From Bacteroidota bacterium (GTDB taxonomy: Bacteria; Bacteroidota; Bacteroidia; B-17B0; B-17BO): a DNA stretch of 5,680 nt. The stretch is taken from positions 1 to 5,680 of the forward strand of contig JANXRU010000426.1 of the NCBI GenBank assembly GCA_025356715.1. The letters run 5' to 3'. The position numbers and the translations under genes are program-made. Shown in pieces: positions 1 to 5,635 of this stretch; the stretch's first letter is position 1; each line of letters begins with the position of its first letter. Under the pieces are notes generated by a model, which was not told the origin of the DNA, made no database searches, and was given only the letters and a program-made list of their open reading frames with translations.

Positions 1-184
1 GGCGTTTGTTTTTGATGTCAATATATATGCTGGCTTAAATGTGCGTTAACATATTTCCCCTGTTTCTTATTTCGTCAAGGAAAAAAGAAAATAATAAAAA
101 AGAATTTTTTGAGTAAATTCTAATTATCTTTTATCGGTAGGCACGAAAGCTGGGTTTAAACTAAATGAAAAGTAAAGCTAAGAA
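1..184. other. Non-coding left edge, no gene recognised
   Basis: I see no convincing gene here. A + strand frame is open from the window edge to a TAA at 36-38 and would encode only about 11 residues, so it may be the tail of a gene outside the window or chance. A tiny ATG frame at 165-191 (8 codons) ends in a TAA inside the left box of the first palindromic site; it is too short to call. The stretch is very A/T-rich around 80-120, with A6 (96-101) facing T6 (105-110), which is too weak to call a terminator. Confidence 0.5.
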
Positions 185-311
185 GCCATAACAGCAAATT
201 TTCCTAATGCGGGCGGACATCAAAGCTTTTACAAACAAAGCCCCCCCCCTTCGGGAAAGTCATTTATTTTCGCTTTGCAAAAGTCCACGAACTTAGTATC
301 TTCGTTAGTAG
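185..311 (+). repeat. Palindromic attC-like site A
   Basis: The left box GCCATAAC (185-192) and right box GTTAGTAG (304-311) are complementary over TAAC/GTTA, and the sequence between them folds back on itself: GGACATCAAAGCTTTTACAAA (217-237) opposes CGCTTTGCAAAAGTCC (271-286). This matches the general plan of an integron attC site, in which a RYYYAAC box and a GTTRRRY box flank an imperfect palindrome, and the 127-bp length is within the usual range. Recombination would fall after G304. The loop contains nine C residues at 241-249. A diverged copy lies at 1085-1200. The match to the attC consensus is imperfect, so a MITE-like intergenic palindrome is the alternative. Confidence 0.5.
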
Positions 312-343
312 TTTTTCGGCAAGACACAGTTTCAAATCAAACC
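212..343 (+). repeat. Direct repeat copy A
   Basis: This segment aligns almost end to end with 1107-1232. Shared blocks in order are GGC.G.CATCAAAGC, a variable loop, CATT.ATTTTCGCTTTGCAAA.GTCC, TATCTT.GTTAGTAG, TTTCGG..AGACA and AGTTTCAAA followed by CAAACC or CAACC. The homology runs about 30 bases past the GTTAGTAG box, so the repeated unit is longer than the attC-like site alone. The copies are clearly related but diverged, which argues for old duplication or independent acquisition rather than a recent event. Confidence 0.8.
274..304 (+). promoter_or_regulatory. Promoter-like element in repeat A
   Basis: TTTG (274-277) and TATCTTCG (297-304) are separated by 19 bases, close to the Bacteroidota primary sigma consensus TTTG-N19/21-TAnnTTTG with one mismatch in the -7 box. 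It points rightward to the toxin-antitoxin genes and would start transcription near 311, leaving a leader of about 170 bases. The same element with a perfect -7 box is at the matching place in the second repeat. Whether it is active is an inference. Confidence 0.4.
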
Positions 344-430
344 GTTGCTTAGCCCGAAAACGTTCGCACTAATAGCTAGAGACAGTAACTTCCAAGAAAT
401 ATTTTTCATGTAAAACAAATTACTGACAAA

Positions 431-462
431 TTTGGACACCAAATTATTATTTTTTATCTTTA
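431..462 (+). promoter_or_regulatory. Likely promoter of the toxin-antitoxin operon
   Basis: TTTG (431-434) and TATCTTTA (455-462) are 20 bases apart and fit the Bacteroidota pattern TTTG-N19/21-TAnnTTTG except for the last base. Transcription would begin near 469, giving a short leader of about 15 bases before the antitoxin ATG. Antitoxins often repress their own promoter, but I do not see a clear operator palindrome here. Confidence 0.45.
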
Positions 463-483
463 AGCAACAATTCAGAATATAGT

Positions 484-720
484 ATGACAACAACAGCCAT
501 TCGGACTAAAGTCCATAAATATATCGACGAGGCAGACAACAACGTATTGGAAGTTATTTATAAATTACTAGAAGTTTATCGTCAAGGCAATGCAAGTTTA
601 TTGACAAATGAACAGCAAAAAGAGGTCCTTAAAAGATTGGCACAATACAAAGCAGGTAAAATGAAAGGATATTCTTTAGCGGAAGTGCGAAAAAGAATAA
701 AGAATAAATTATCTGAATAA
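484..720 (+). CDS. Antitoxin, addiction-module component (Unstab_antitox-like)
   Basis: This 78-residue, charged protein is the likely antitoxin of the toxin encoded one base downstream. The C-terminal half resembles the short 'putative addiction module component' antitoxins common in Bacteroidota: L-T-x-E-Q-Q at 40-45, then RLAQYKAGKMKGYSLAEVRKR (51-71), with the typical Y-x-x-G-K-x-x-G-Y-(S/T)-x-x-E-V pattern. The N-terminus (MTTTAIRTKVHKYIDEAD, then V-x-x-I-Y-K-L-L-E-V) is predicted helical and is a common opening for these proteins. In such systems the C-terminal segment wraps the toxin and blocks it, while proteolysis of the antitoxin frees it. The ATG at 484 is the only sensible start. 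No Shine-Dalgarno sequence is visible, as is usual in this phylum. Family placement is by motif recall; pairing with the toxin is strongly supported by the 1-base spacing. Confidence 0.8.
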   Translation: MTTTAIRTKVHKYIDEADNNVLEVIYKLLEVYRQGNASLLTNEQQKEVLKRLAQYKAGKMKGYSLAEVRKRIKNKLSE

Positions 721-721
721 A

Positions 722-1027
722 ATGGCTTCAAATAAATTAATTATTCTTGAACGAGCTGTATCCGAGCTTGAAGATGCTTGTTTATTCTATAACGAAAAAG
801 TTTCTGGTTTAGGTTTTGAATTCGAAGAGGAAGTCGTTAACTTACTTGAATTGATAAAAGACAATCCATTAATCTTTCCTATCAAATTTGCACATATTCA
901 TGAAGCTGTTATGAAGCGTTTTCCATTCGTTATTAATTATGAGGTTTTTGGAAAGCAAATTATTATTTCGGCAATTTTTCACGTCAAACAAAACCCTGCA
1001 AAAAAAATTACGAGAAAACGAAAATAG
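722..1027 (+). CDS. ParE/RelE-family toxin
   Basis: A 101-residue basic protein with the pattern of the ParE/RelE toxin superfamily. An N-terminal strand and helix (IILERAVSELEDACLFYNEK, 7-26) are followed by G-L-G-x-x-F-x-x-E-V (29-38), then a second helix ending I-x-x-N-P-x-x-F-P (45-53). Next come the strands R-F-P-F-V-I-N-Y (66-73), I-I-I-S-A-I-F-H (80-87) and a basic tail, N-P-A-K-K-I-T-R-K-R-K. The order A-x-x-E-L, G-L-G-x-x-F, N-P-x-x-F-P, F-P-F-x-I-x-Y, A-I-x-H is typical of ParE-like toxins of Bacteroidota. RelE members cut mRNA on the ribosome and ParE members poison gyrase; the sequence alone does not settle which applies. The start ATG follows the antitoxin stop by one base, so translation is probably coupled. 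Length is normal and no damage is seen. Confidence 0.85.
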   Translation: MASNKLIILERAVSELEDACLFYNEKVSGLGFEFEEEVVNLLELIKDNPLIFPIKFAHIHEAVMKRFPFVINYEVFGKQIIISAIFHVKQNPAKKITRKRK

Positions 1028-1084
1028 TATTACCTTATAGTCTTACAAAACTGGTTTGACTATAAAACAGTGAAGAAGCTACAA

Positions 1085-1200
1085 GTGCTAACACACGCAA
1101 CAGTTTGGCAGGCATCAAAGCATTTGCAATAAATGCCGCTTCGCGAAAGACATTATTTTCGCTTTGCAAATGTCCAATAAGCAGTTATCTTTGTTAGTAG
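1085..1200 (+). repeat. Palindromic attC-like site B
   Basis: The left box GTGCTAAC (1085-1092) and right box GTTAGTAG (1193-1200) share complementary TAAC/GTTA cores. Inside, GCATTTGCAA (1120-1129) pairs with TTGCAAATGT (1164-1173) over nine consecutive bases, and AATG (1132-1135) faces CATT (1151-1154) around a CTTCGCGAAAG loop. The 116-bp length and box order fit an integron attC site, with recombination after G1193. It begins 58 bases after the toxin stop, as expected for the 3' recombination site of a cassette. An unrelated mobile palindrome remains possible because the outer boxes match the attC consensus only partly. Confidence 0.5.
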
Positions 1201-1232
1201 CATTTCGGTAGACAAAGTTTCAAAACCCAACC
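1107..1232 (+). repeat. Direct repeat copy B
   Basis: This is the second copy of the unit at 212-343. The stem halves, the promoter-like boxes, GTTAGTAG and the block TTTCGG..AGACA.AGTTTCAAA are conserved. The central loop differs in sequence: CCGCTTCGCGAAAG here against the C9-TTCGGGAAAG version in copy A. Differences therefore concentrate in the loop while the stem is kept, which suggests the fold or the promoter is what matters. Confidence 0.8.
1163..1193 (+). promoter_or_regulatory. Consensus Bacteroidota promoter in repeat B
   Basis: TTTG (1163-1166), exactly 19 bases, then TATCTTTG (1186-1193) is a perfect match to TTTG-N19-TAnnTTTG. The last G of the -7 box is also the first G of the GTTAGTAG recombination-type box. 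Transcription would start around 1200 and run into the acetyltransferase gene with a leader of about 140 bases. I see no other good promoter between here and 1343, so this is the best candidate for that gene. Confidence 0.55.
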
Positions 1233-1864
1233 TGAAATAAAGCGCGAAGCCTTTAGTGGTAAGACTATAGCGACACAACGACAACAAACTATGACAATTT
1301 AAGAATAACCCATTGCCAGAAAAAAATAGAACGAAATGAAATATGATTATTAGAGAAGCTAAAATTGACGACATAAAACAAATTCAAATAGTAAGAAATT
1401 CCGTAACCGAAAACACTTTATCAAATCCAAATTTGGTGACAGACGAAGATTGCGAAAACTTTATTACAATGAGAGGAAAAGGTTGGGTGTGTGAAATTGA
1501 CAAACAAATTGTAGGTTTTGCAATTACTGATTTGAAAGAAAATAACATTTGGGCGTTATTTTTAGACCCTAAATTTGAAAGAAGAGGTATTGGACAGCTA
1601 TTACACAACACAATGTTGGACTGGTATTTTACACAAACAAAAGAAAAAGTTTGGTTAGGAACTGCCTTTAATACACGAGCCGAACAGTTTTACAAAAAAG
1701 CAGGATGGACAGAGGTTGGAAAACACGGAACAAAGGAAATTAAATTTGAAATGACATACAATGACTGGATAACAAGCCAGAACCGCTAACATCGGTTTGA
1801 CAAAAGCGGTTTGTCAACACACACTGCAACTGCACAATAGCCACCTTCTCCAAACCGCAAATCG
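1194..1864 (+). mobile_element. Predicted gene cassette 2 (GNAT acetyltransferase)
   Basis: Bounded by predicted cleavage after G1193 and after G1864, this unit holds one forward gene whose stop codon lies inside the left box of its own attC-like site. That tight gene-to-attC packing is typical of integron cassettes, and GNAT acetyltransferases are frequent cassette cargo. Mobility is inferred; no integrase is seen. Confidence 0.45.
1343..1789 (+). CDS. GNAT-family N-acetyltransferase
   Basis: A complete 148-residue GNAT protein, predicted to move an acetyl group from acetyl-CoA to an amine; the substrate is unknown. The N-terminal strand and helix I-I-R-E-A-K-x-D-D-I-x-x-I (2-14) open the fold. 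A central strand, G-W-V-C-E-I-D-K-Q-I-V-G-F-A (47-60), leads to motif A, WALFLDPKFERRGIGQLL (70-87), whose R-R-G-I-G-Q loop binds the acetyl-CoA pyrophosphate. Motif B is N-T-R-A-E-Q-F-Y-K-K-A-G-W-T-E-V-G (110-126), with the conserved tyrosine and A-G-W. The ATG at 1343 puts the first strand at the N-terminus as usual; an ATG at 1336 is out of frame and stops at once. The stop codon overlaps the attC-like site C. The gene may modify a small molecule, a peptide or an antibiotic, but nothing in the sequence favours one of these. Confidence 0.9.
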   Translation: MIIREAKIDDIKQIQIVRNSVTENTLSNPNLVTDEDCENFITMRGKGWVCEIDKQIVGFAITDLKENNIWALFLDPKFERRGIGQLLHNTMLDWYFTQTKEKVWLGTAFNTRAEQFYKKAGWTEVGKHGTKEIKFEMTYNDWITSQNR

Positions 1865-1871
1865 TTATGTG
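1784..1871 (+). repeat. Palindromic attC-like site C
   Basis: The left box CGCTAAC (1784-1790), which contains the acetyltransferase stop codon, pairs with the right box GTTATGTG (1864-1871). Inner boxes CGGTTTG (1793-1799) and CAAACCG (1851-1857) are perfectly complementary, and a second GCGGTTTG (1806-1813) also pairs with CAAACCGC (1851-1858). The spacers are unequal, AT on the left and CAAATC on the right, like the asymmetry that orients attC sites. A separate 8-bp hairpin, TTGACAAA/TTTGTCAA (1797-1804 and 1810-1817), lies in the left arm. This 88-bp site is not a copy of sites A and B and carries no promoter boxes. It is the best structural match to attC in the window. Confidence 0.6.
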
Positions 1872-1966
1872 TAACTTCAAGCTTATCTAATCTTGGGCCA
1901 ATTTAAAAAATAAAATTATTAACTTTAAAATTGCGAAAGATGAAAACAACAAATTTTACAATAAGA
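1872..1966. other. Convergent intergenic gap
   Basis: This gap separates the last attC-like site from the 3' end of the export operon, which is read towards it. It is AT-rich with no strong hairpin followed by a T-run in either direction. The array appears to end here, because no further palindromic site or forward gene follows before the - strand operon. Confidence 0.5.
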
Positions 1967-3361
1967 TCATAACTTATAATTTAGGTTTCCACTTAAATAA
2001 ATGATATGTAACACAGATTTAATAAACTTTAATTTATACTCTGCTAATTTTAATTCCGACTCCAATAATTTATTTTCGCGCGTATTAATCATAAACACAG
2101 AGCTTTCGCCATTATCAAATTTCAATTTTTCGGCTTCCACTAATTGTTTACCGTAACTTACCGAACGCTCCGCATTTAAAAGCTGTTGTGCCAAAATGGA
2201 TATGGTTTTTTGAAGTGCATTTACCTTAAAGCTTAGTTCATTCGTTTTATTTAATAACTCCAAATTATTGTTTTGAGATACTAACTGAGCCATTTTATAT
2301 TCGTTCCTTGGATTTCTTAACAATAAAGGAAAGGCCATGTTAAGTCCCCATTTGTAATTATTACTTGAAAACACCGCGCTATTAGTCACATTACTATTTG
2401 TTAGGAAATTGTATTTCACATTGAGTACTGGCTTAATCATTTCTTTTTTTAATCTGACATCAACATCCAATACATTTTGCAAGGCCGTATATTTAGATAA
2501 TATAGGATTTTGTATACTTAACAAATTAAGATTCTCCGTTAATACCGATTTTGCCTTGCTATAATATGTATCTAAACTATCGGTTGCCATAAAAGAACTG
2601 GTTAAAGATGCAGGAGTATTGTTTTGCCAAATAAAAGTAGATAGTTCATTGGTGCTTTTTAAATTATCCATCTGCGAATTCTGTAAATCCAATAAACGGG
2701 TTTGATAAAAAATAGCCGCTTCTACCGTATCCACAGATGCTCTTTCGCCAATGTTTGAAAGAGCTTCAATGCCTTGTAAGCGTTTACGAGCAGCATCCAT
2801 AAAATAATTATTAAGAGCTATTTGTTTTGCACTAAATAACCATTCGAAATAACGTTGCGACGATTCAAACAATAAATTATTAAGCTGTATTTGTTGCTCA
2901 GCTGTATAATAATTAACGTACTCTCTTGACTTTAAAATTTCTGCTCGGCGTTTATCAATCATAAGGCCTTGCAAAACACCCACCTCAATACCCATATAAG
3001 GTAAGCCTTGCGAAGAGGTACTTAACTCAGGGCTCACATAGTTTCCAATGCCATAGTCGTAACCTAATTTCAAGTATTGCGATGTAAAAATAGGTTGTTT
3101 AATTTCGCTATTAAGGGTTGTATAATAATTCTTCCCATCAAACTGTTTTTGATCATAGCTTCCACTTATCACTGGATCATAATTTCCACGAGCTGCTTTT
3201 AATTGCAAATCAGCATATTTTTTTTCGTTACCTGCCCGTTTACTTAAAGGATTATTTTGTAAAACATTCGATATAAATTCGTTATAACTAGGTAATAATG
3301 CATTTTGAGAATCAACTACAAAAGCAACCATCAGGAAATAACATACAAAAAGGTTTTTCAT
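1967..3361 (-). CDS. TolC-family outer membrane efflux protein
   Basis: Predicted outer membrane channel of a type I-style export machine, 464 residues, second gene of the operon. I place the start at the ATG at 3361. It gives the hydrophobic signal peptide MKNLFVCYFLMVAFVVDSQN and begins one base after the stop of the upstream gene; the longer in-frame reading up to 3463 would overlap that gene and bury the signal peptide. The mature part shows the TolC double-repeat plan. The first half has long helices with L-K-A-A-R-G-N-Y-D-P-V-I-S (54-66) leading to a strand segment. The second half has M-I-K-P-V-L-N-V-K-Y-N-F (308-319), W-G-L-N-M-A-F-P-L-L-L-R-N-P (338-351) and K-L-K-F-D-N-G-E-S-S-V-F-M-I-N-T-R-E-N (412-430), the usual turn-and-helix signature of the family. 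It probably trimerises and docks on the adaptor encoded upstream. The C-terminus ends in Leu, not the common terminal aromatic residue. Codon spacing suggests co-translation with the upstream gene. Confidence 0.88.
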   Translation of the reverse strand: MKNLFVCYFLMVAFVVDSQNALLPSYNEFISNVLQNNPLSKRAGNEKKYADLQLKAARGNYDPVISGSYDQKQFDGKNYYTTLNSEIKQPIFTSQYLKLGYDYGIGNYVSPELSTSSQGLPYMGIEVGVLQGLMIDKRRAEILKSREYVNYYTAEQQIQLNNLLFESSQRYFEWLFSAKQIALNNYFMDAARKRLQGIEALSNIGERASVDTVEAAIFYQTRLLDLQNSQMDNLKSTNELSTFIWQNNTPASLTSSFMATDSLDTYYSKAKSVLTENLNLLSIQNPILSKYTALQNVLDVDVRLKKEMIKPVLNVKYNFLTNSNVTNSAVFSSNNYKWGLNMAFPLLLRNPRNEYKMAQLVSQNNNLELLNKTNELSFKVNALQKTISILAQQLLNAERSVSYGKQLVEAEKLKFDNGESSVFMINTRENKLLESELKLAEYKLKFIKSVLHIIYLSGNLNYKL

Positions 3362-3362
3362 A

Positions 3363-5621
3363 TTATTTCTTTTTACTAGTTGTTTTAGCATTGCTGGTTG
3401 TTTCATAAAATTCGGGAGGAAAGCCGTTAACAATTCGCCACAGTTCATAAAAGAGTGGTACATTTTTTAACAAAGCAAATCCTTTAACGCCTCCACCAAT
3501 TTGAATGGCATCAGGCCATTTCTGCCCAACATTTTTTGCTAATACTCTAAACTTTCCGTTATCGGAAAGGACTTTATCATAGGCTACAATTTCTGCAGTA
3601 TAAGTTCCATAACTAACGCCTGGCCAACCAGAAAAAACAAAAGCCGGCCAACCATCAAACTGCAATTGTACTTTTTGTCCTTTCTGTATCAACGGCAAAT
3701 CAACGGGTGCTATATATAACTCTACGGCTTGCTCATTTTGCTTAGGCACTATATTACATAAAGCAGCGCCTTCTTTTATAATCTCACCAATACCTTGCAC
3801 ATCTGTTTTAGCAATATAACCGTCCTGAGGCGCCAATACATAATAAAACCCCTGGCGCATGGTATAATTTGCTAATTGATTTTGCAATTTGGTAAGCGAC
3901 CCTTCACCATCATACAACAATGAAAGTGCAGAAAATTTATCAGATTCCGTTTTCATTAACTTCTCTTGATAATCTTGTTTAATAGAATTCAATTCTATTT
4001 CAGCATTTAAAAAATCATTTTTAGTTGATATGAATTTATTATCGGCTGATGTTTTCTTAGATAAGGCATCTTGCACCTTCACGCGCCTATTCTCCAAATC
4101 CGTTTTCGAAATTACTCCTTTGCTCATTAATTCTTCATAACGTTTCAATTGTTCTTCAGCTACTTTGTAATTAACGTTGGAAGAACTTGCTTCCATACTA
4201 TCGGTTGCTATTTTTATTTTAGCCTGAATAATTTTATTACGCCCTTGTTCCATCTTCAAAAGCAACGATTTATTTAAAGCATCTATTTGAGAATCTACAG
4301 CTGTTATTTTATCCTCGTAAGATTTAATGGTTGTTTCTTTTGCTTTAATAATAGATTCTGATCGGCCTATTAATTGTGGGTCAACGTACTCTTCTTTAAT
4401 TTCTGAAATAAAAGCGATGGTATCATTCTTATTCACATAATCGCCTTCACGGATATACCATTTTTCTACCCGACCTGCAATACGTGATGTAATGGTTTGA
4501 GGCCTGTTTTCAGGATTAAGAGTCGTTACCTTCCCATTCGAGTCCACACTTTGAGTCCATGGCATCAGTAATATAACAAAGCCCGTGAAAAACATCGTGA
4601 AAATGGCATATTTTACTACTTTGGAATAAGGCCTAGAATAGATGTTCTTTGTGCTATCAAGATTTTTTGTTTTTTCAGCAAGCATCGAAAAATCGGTTTG
4701 CTCACCAAATATTCCTTCAATCTTATACAGCGCGGTTACAATATCATACCAAGTATTTAAACTATCAACCAATTTTTCAACTGAATTAATCACTAAAAAA
4801 ATAATGATTTCAGAGGCTACAAACTGCCCAATGTTCAATTCGCCTATCTGCACAAGATAAGCCCCAAAAAAAAGTAATATCCCTACAAATAAAATTTTAA
4901 AAATAATAATGCCTTTAAATTGTGATTCGAGCACATGAAAATGCTTACTACGATTCGTAAAAAAATGATGGAGATTAATTTCCGTTCCTGCTGTTATCCC
5001 TTGATTTTGCTTTTCAAAAGAACTCTTTTGCAAATAATCAAATAAGGCATATTTTTTATTAGACGCTTCTATATTTGTTTCTATCCCTTTCTTACCATAA
5101 TACCGAATAATAAAATAAAATACCGAGCCTAATAATATGGTAAAAATTAAAAACCAAGAGCTATATATAGGTAGTATTAACAAACCAAACACGAGGCTTA
5201 TAATGGAAAAAGAAAAATCCAATAAAATTTTACTAATCCCTTTCTGAAGCGTAATTACTTCAAAAAACTTATTTAAACTATAAATAGTTTCAGAAGAAGG
5301 TTCTTTTTTCTCTAAGAAATTATTCACTCTTGATACCATATCACCAAATACCTTTTGGTTAAGTGTTTCATTAATACGCATCTGCCACAATTGAAAAAAA
5401 CCAATAAAAGCAGTAACAATAATAGTAATGGCTATCAATACTATTAAAGAAGCGGAAAAACTGCCTGCCATAATATAAGTAATGATTCCTTGTATTCCCA
5501 AAGGAATAGCCAAATACATCAAGCCCTGTAAAATTGATAAAAAATATATTTTATAAATGATTGTCCGTTCTTTGATTAACCATTTAAAAAGCAAACTAGA
5601 CTTATTGATGTTTTTATCCAT
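3363..5621 (-). CDS. Fused ABC-exporter membrane domain and HlyD-type adaptor, no ATPase domain
   Basis: A 752-residue two-part protein. Residues 1 to about 305 form an ABC type-1 exporter membrane domain: hydrophobic helices near 23-45, 55-79, 133-150, 153-173, 237-257 and 262-282, and the typical sixth-helix segment G-E-L-N-I-G-Q-F-V-A-S-E-I-I-I (260-274). Where the nucleotide-binding domain should begin there is only a short linker (306-333). Then a seventh helix (335-354) is followed by a HlyD/membrane-fusion protein. The first lipoyl half is I-T-S-R-I-A-G-R-V-E-K-W-Y-I-R-E-G-D-Y-V (377-396), a long coiled-coil hairpin spans about 420-590, and the second lipoyl half is Y-V-L-A-P-Q-D-G-Y-I-A-K (594-605). 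A beta-barrel with L-Q-F-D-G-W-P-A-F-V-F-S-G-W-P (653-667) and a Lys-rich tail complete it. No Walker A, ABC signature or Walker B is present. Seven helices put the N-terminus in the cytoplasm and the adaptor in the periplasm, so the topology is coherent. The ATG at 5621 has an A-rich leader. TolC-family gene follows after one base. It may pair with a separate ABC protein; substrate unknown. A natural in-frame deletion is the main alternative origin. Confidence 0.85.
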   Translation of the reverse strand: MDKNINKSSLLFKWLIKERTIIYKIYFLSILQGLMYLAIPLGIQGIITYIMAGSFSASLIVLIAITIIVTAFIGFFQLWQMRINETLNQKVFGDMVSRVNNFLEKKEPSSETIYSLNKFFEVITLQKGISKILLDFSFSIISLVFGLLILPIYSSWFLIFTILLGSVFYFIIRYYGKKGIETNIEASNKKYALFDYLQKSSFEKQNQGITAGTEINLHHFFTNRSKHFHVLESQFKGIIIFKILFVGILLFFGAYLVQIGELNIGQFVASEIIIFLVINSVEKLVDSLNTWYDIVTALYKIEGIFGEQTDFSMLAEKTKNLDSTKNIYSRPYSKVVKYAIFTMFFTGFVILLMPWTQSVDSNGKVTTLNPENRPQTITSRIAGRVEKWYIREGDYVNKNDTIAFISEIKEEYVDPQLIGRSESIIKAKETTIKSYEDKITAVDSQIDALNKSLLLKMEQGRNKIIQAKIKIATDSMEASSSNVNYKVAEEQLKRYEELMSKGVISKTDLENRRVKVQDALSKKTSADNKFISTKNDFLNAEIELNSIKQDYQEKLMKTESDKFSALSLLYDGEGSLTKLQNQLANYTMRQGFYYVLAPQDGYIAKTDVQGIGEIIKEGAALCNIVPKQNEQAVELYIAPVDLPLIQKGQKVQLQFDGWPAFVFSGWPGVSYGTYTAEIVAYDKVLSDNGKFRVLAKNVGQKWPDAIQIGGGVKGFALLKNVPLFYELWRIVNGFPPEFYETTSNAKTTSKKK

Positions 5622-5635
5622 ATTGTATTATTTTA

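Larger units (their letters stand above)
305..1193 (+). mobile_element. Predicted gene cassette 1 (toxin-antitoxin)
   Basis: If the palindromic sites are attC sites, cleavage after G304 and G1193 defines a circularisable cassette that contains the antitoxin and toxin genes in the usual cassette orientation, followed by site B. Toxin-antitoxin pairs are well-known cargo of large chromosomal integrons, where they are thought to stabilise the array. No integrase gene is present in the window, so mobility is inferred from site structure and cargo only. Confidence 0.4.

Noticed and set aside
41..50. GTGCGTTAAC as another attC-like right box
   Set aside because: The left part of any such site would lie largely outside the window and no matching arm is visible.
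165..191. Eight-codon frame ending in the left box of site A
   Set aside because: It is too short to support as a gene, although its stop overlaps the box as the acetyltransferase stop does at site C.
217..286. CRISPR-type repeat or a structured RNA gene
   Set aside because: There are only two diverged copies about 900 bases apart with genes between them, and no repeat-spacer regularity. A tRNA or rRNA pattern is absent.
1153..1374. Open frame on the - strand across site B and the acetyltransferase start
   Set aside because: It lies over the palindromic repeat and its product has no family-like pattern; judged a chance frame.
1384..1611. Open frame on the - strand inside the acetyltransferase gene
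   Set aside because: It is antisense to a well-supported GNAT gene and shows no motifs of its own.
1797..1817. 8-bp hairpin as a terminator of the acetyltransferase gene
   Set aside because: There is no T-run after the hairpin; it fits better as part of the attC-like fold.
3362..3463. Upstream extension of the TolC-family gene to an ATG at 3463
   Set aside because: It would overlap the end of the fusion gene by about 100 bases and put 34 residues before a clear signal peptide; the ATG at 3361 is far better.
4642..4860. Open frame on the + strand inside the fusion gene
   Set aside because: It is antisense to the sixth helix and linker coding region and has no recognisable features.
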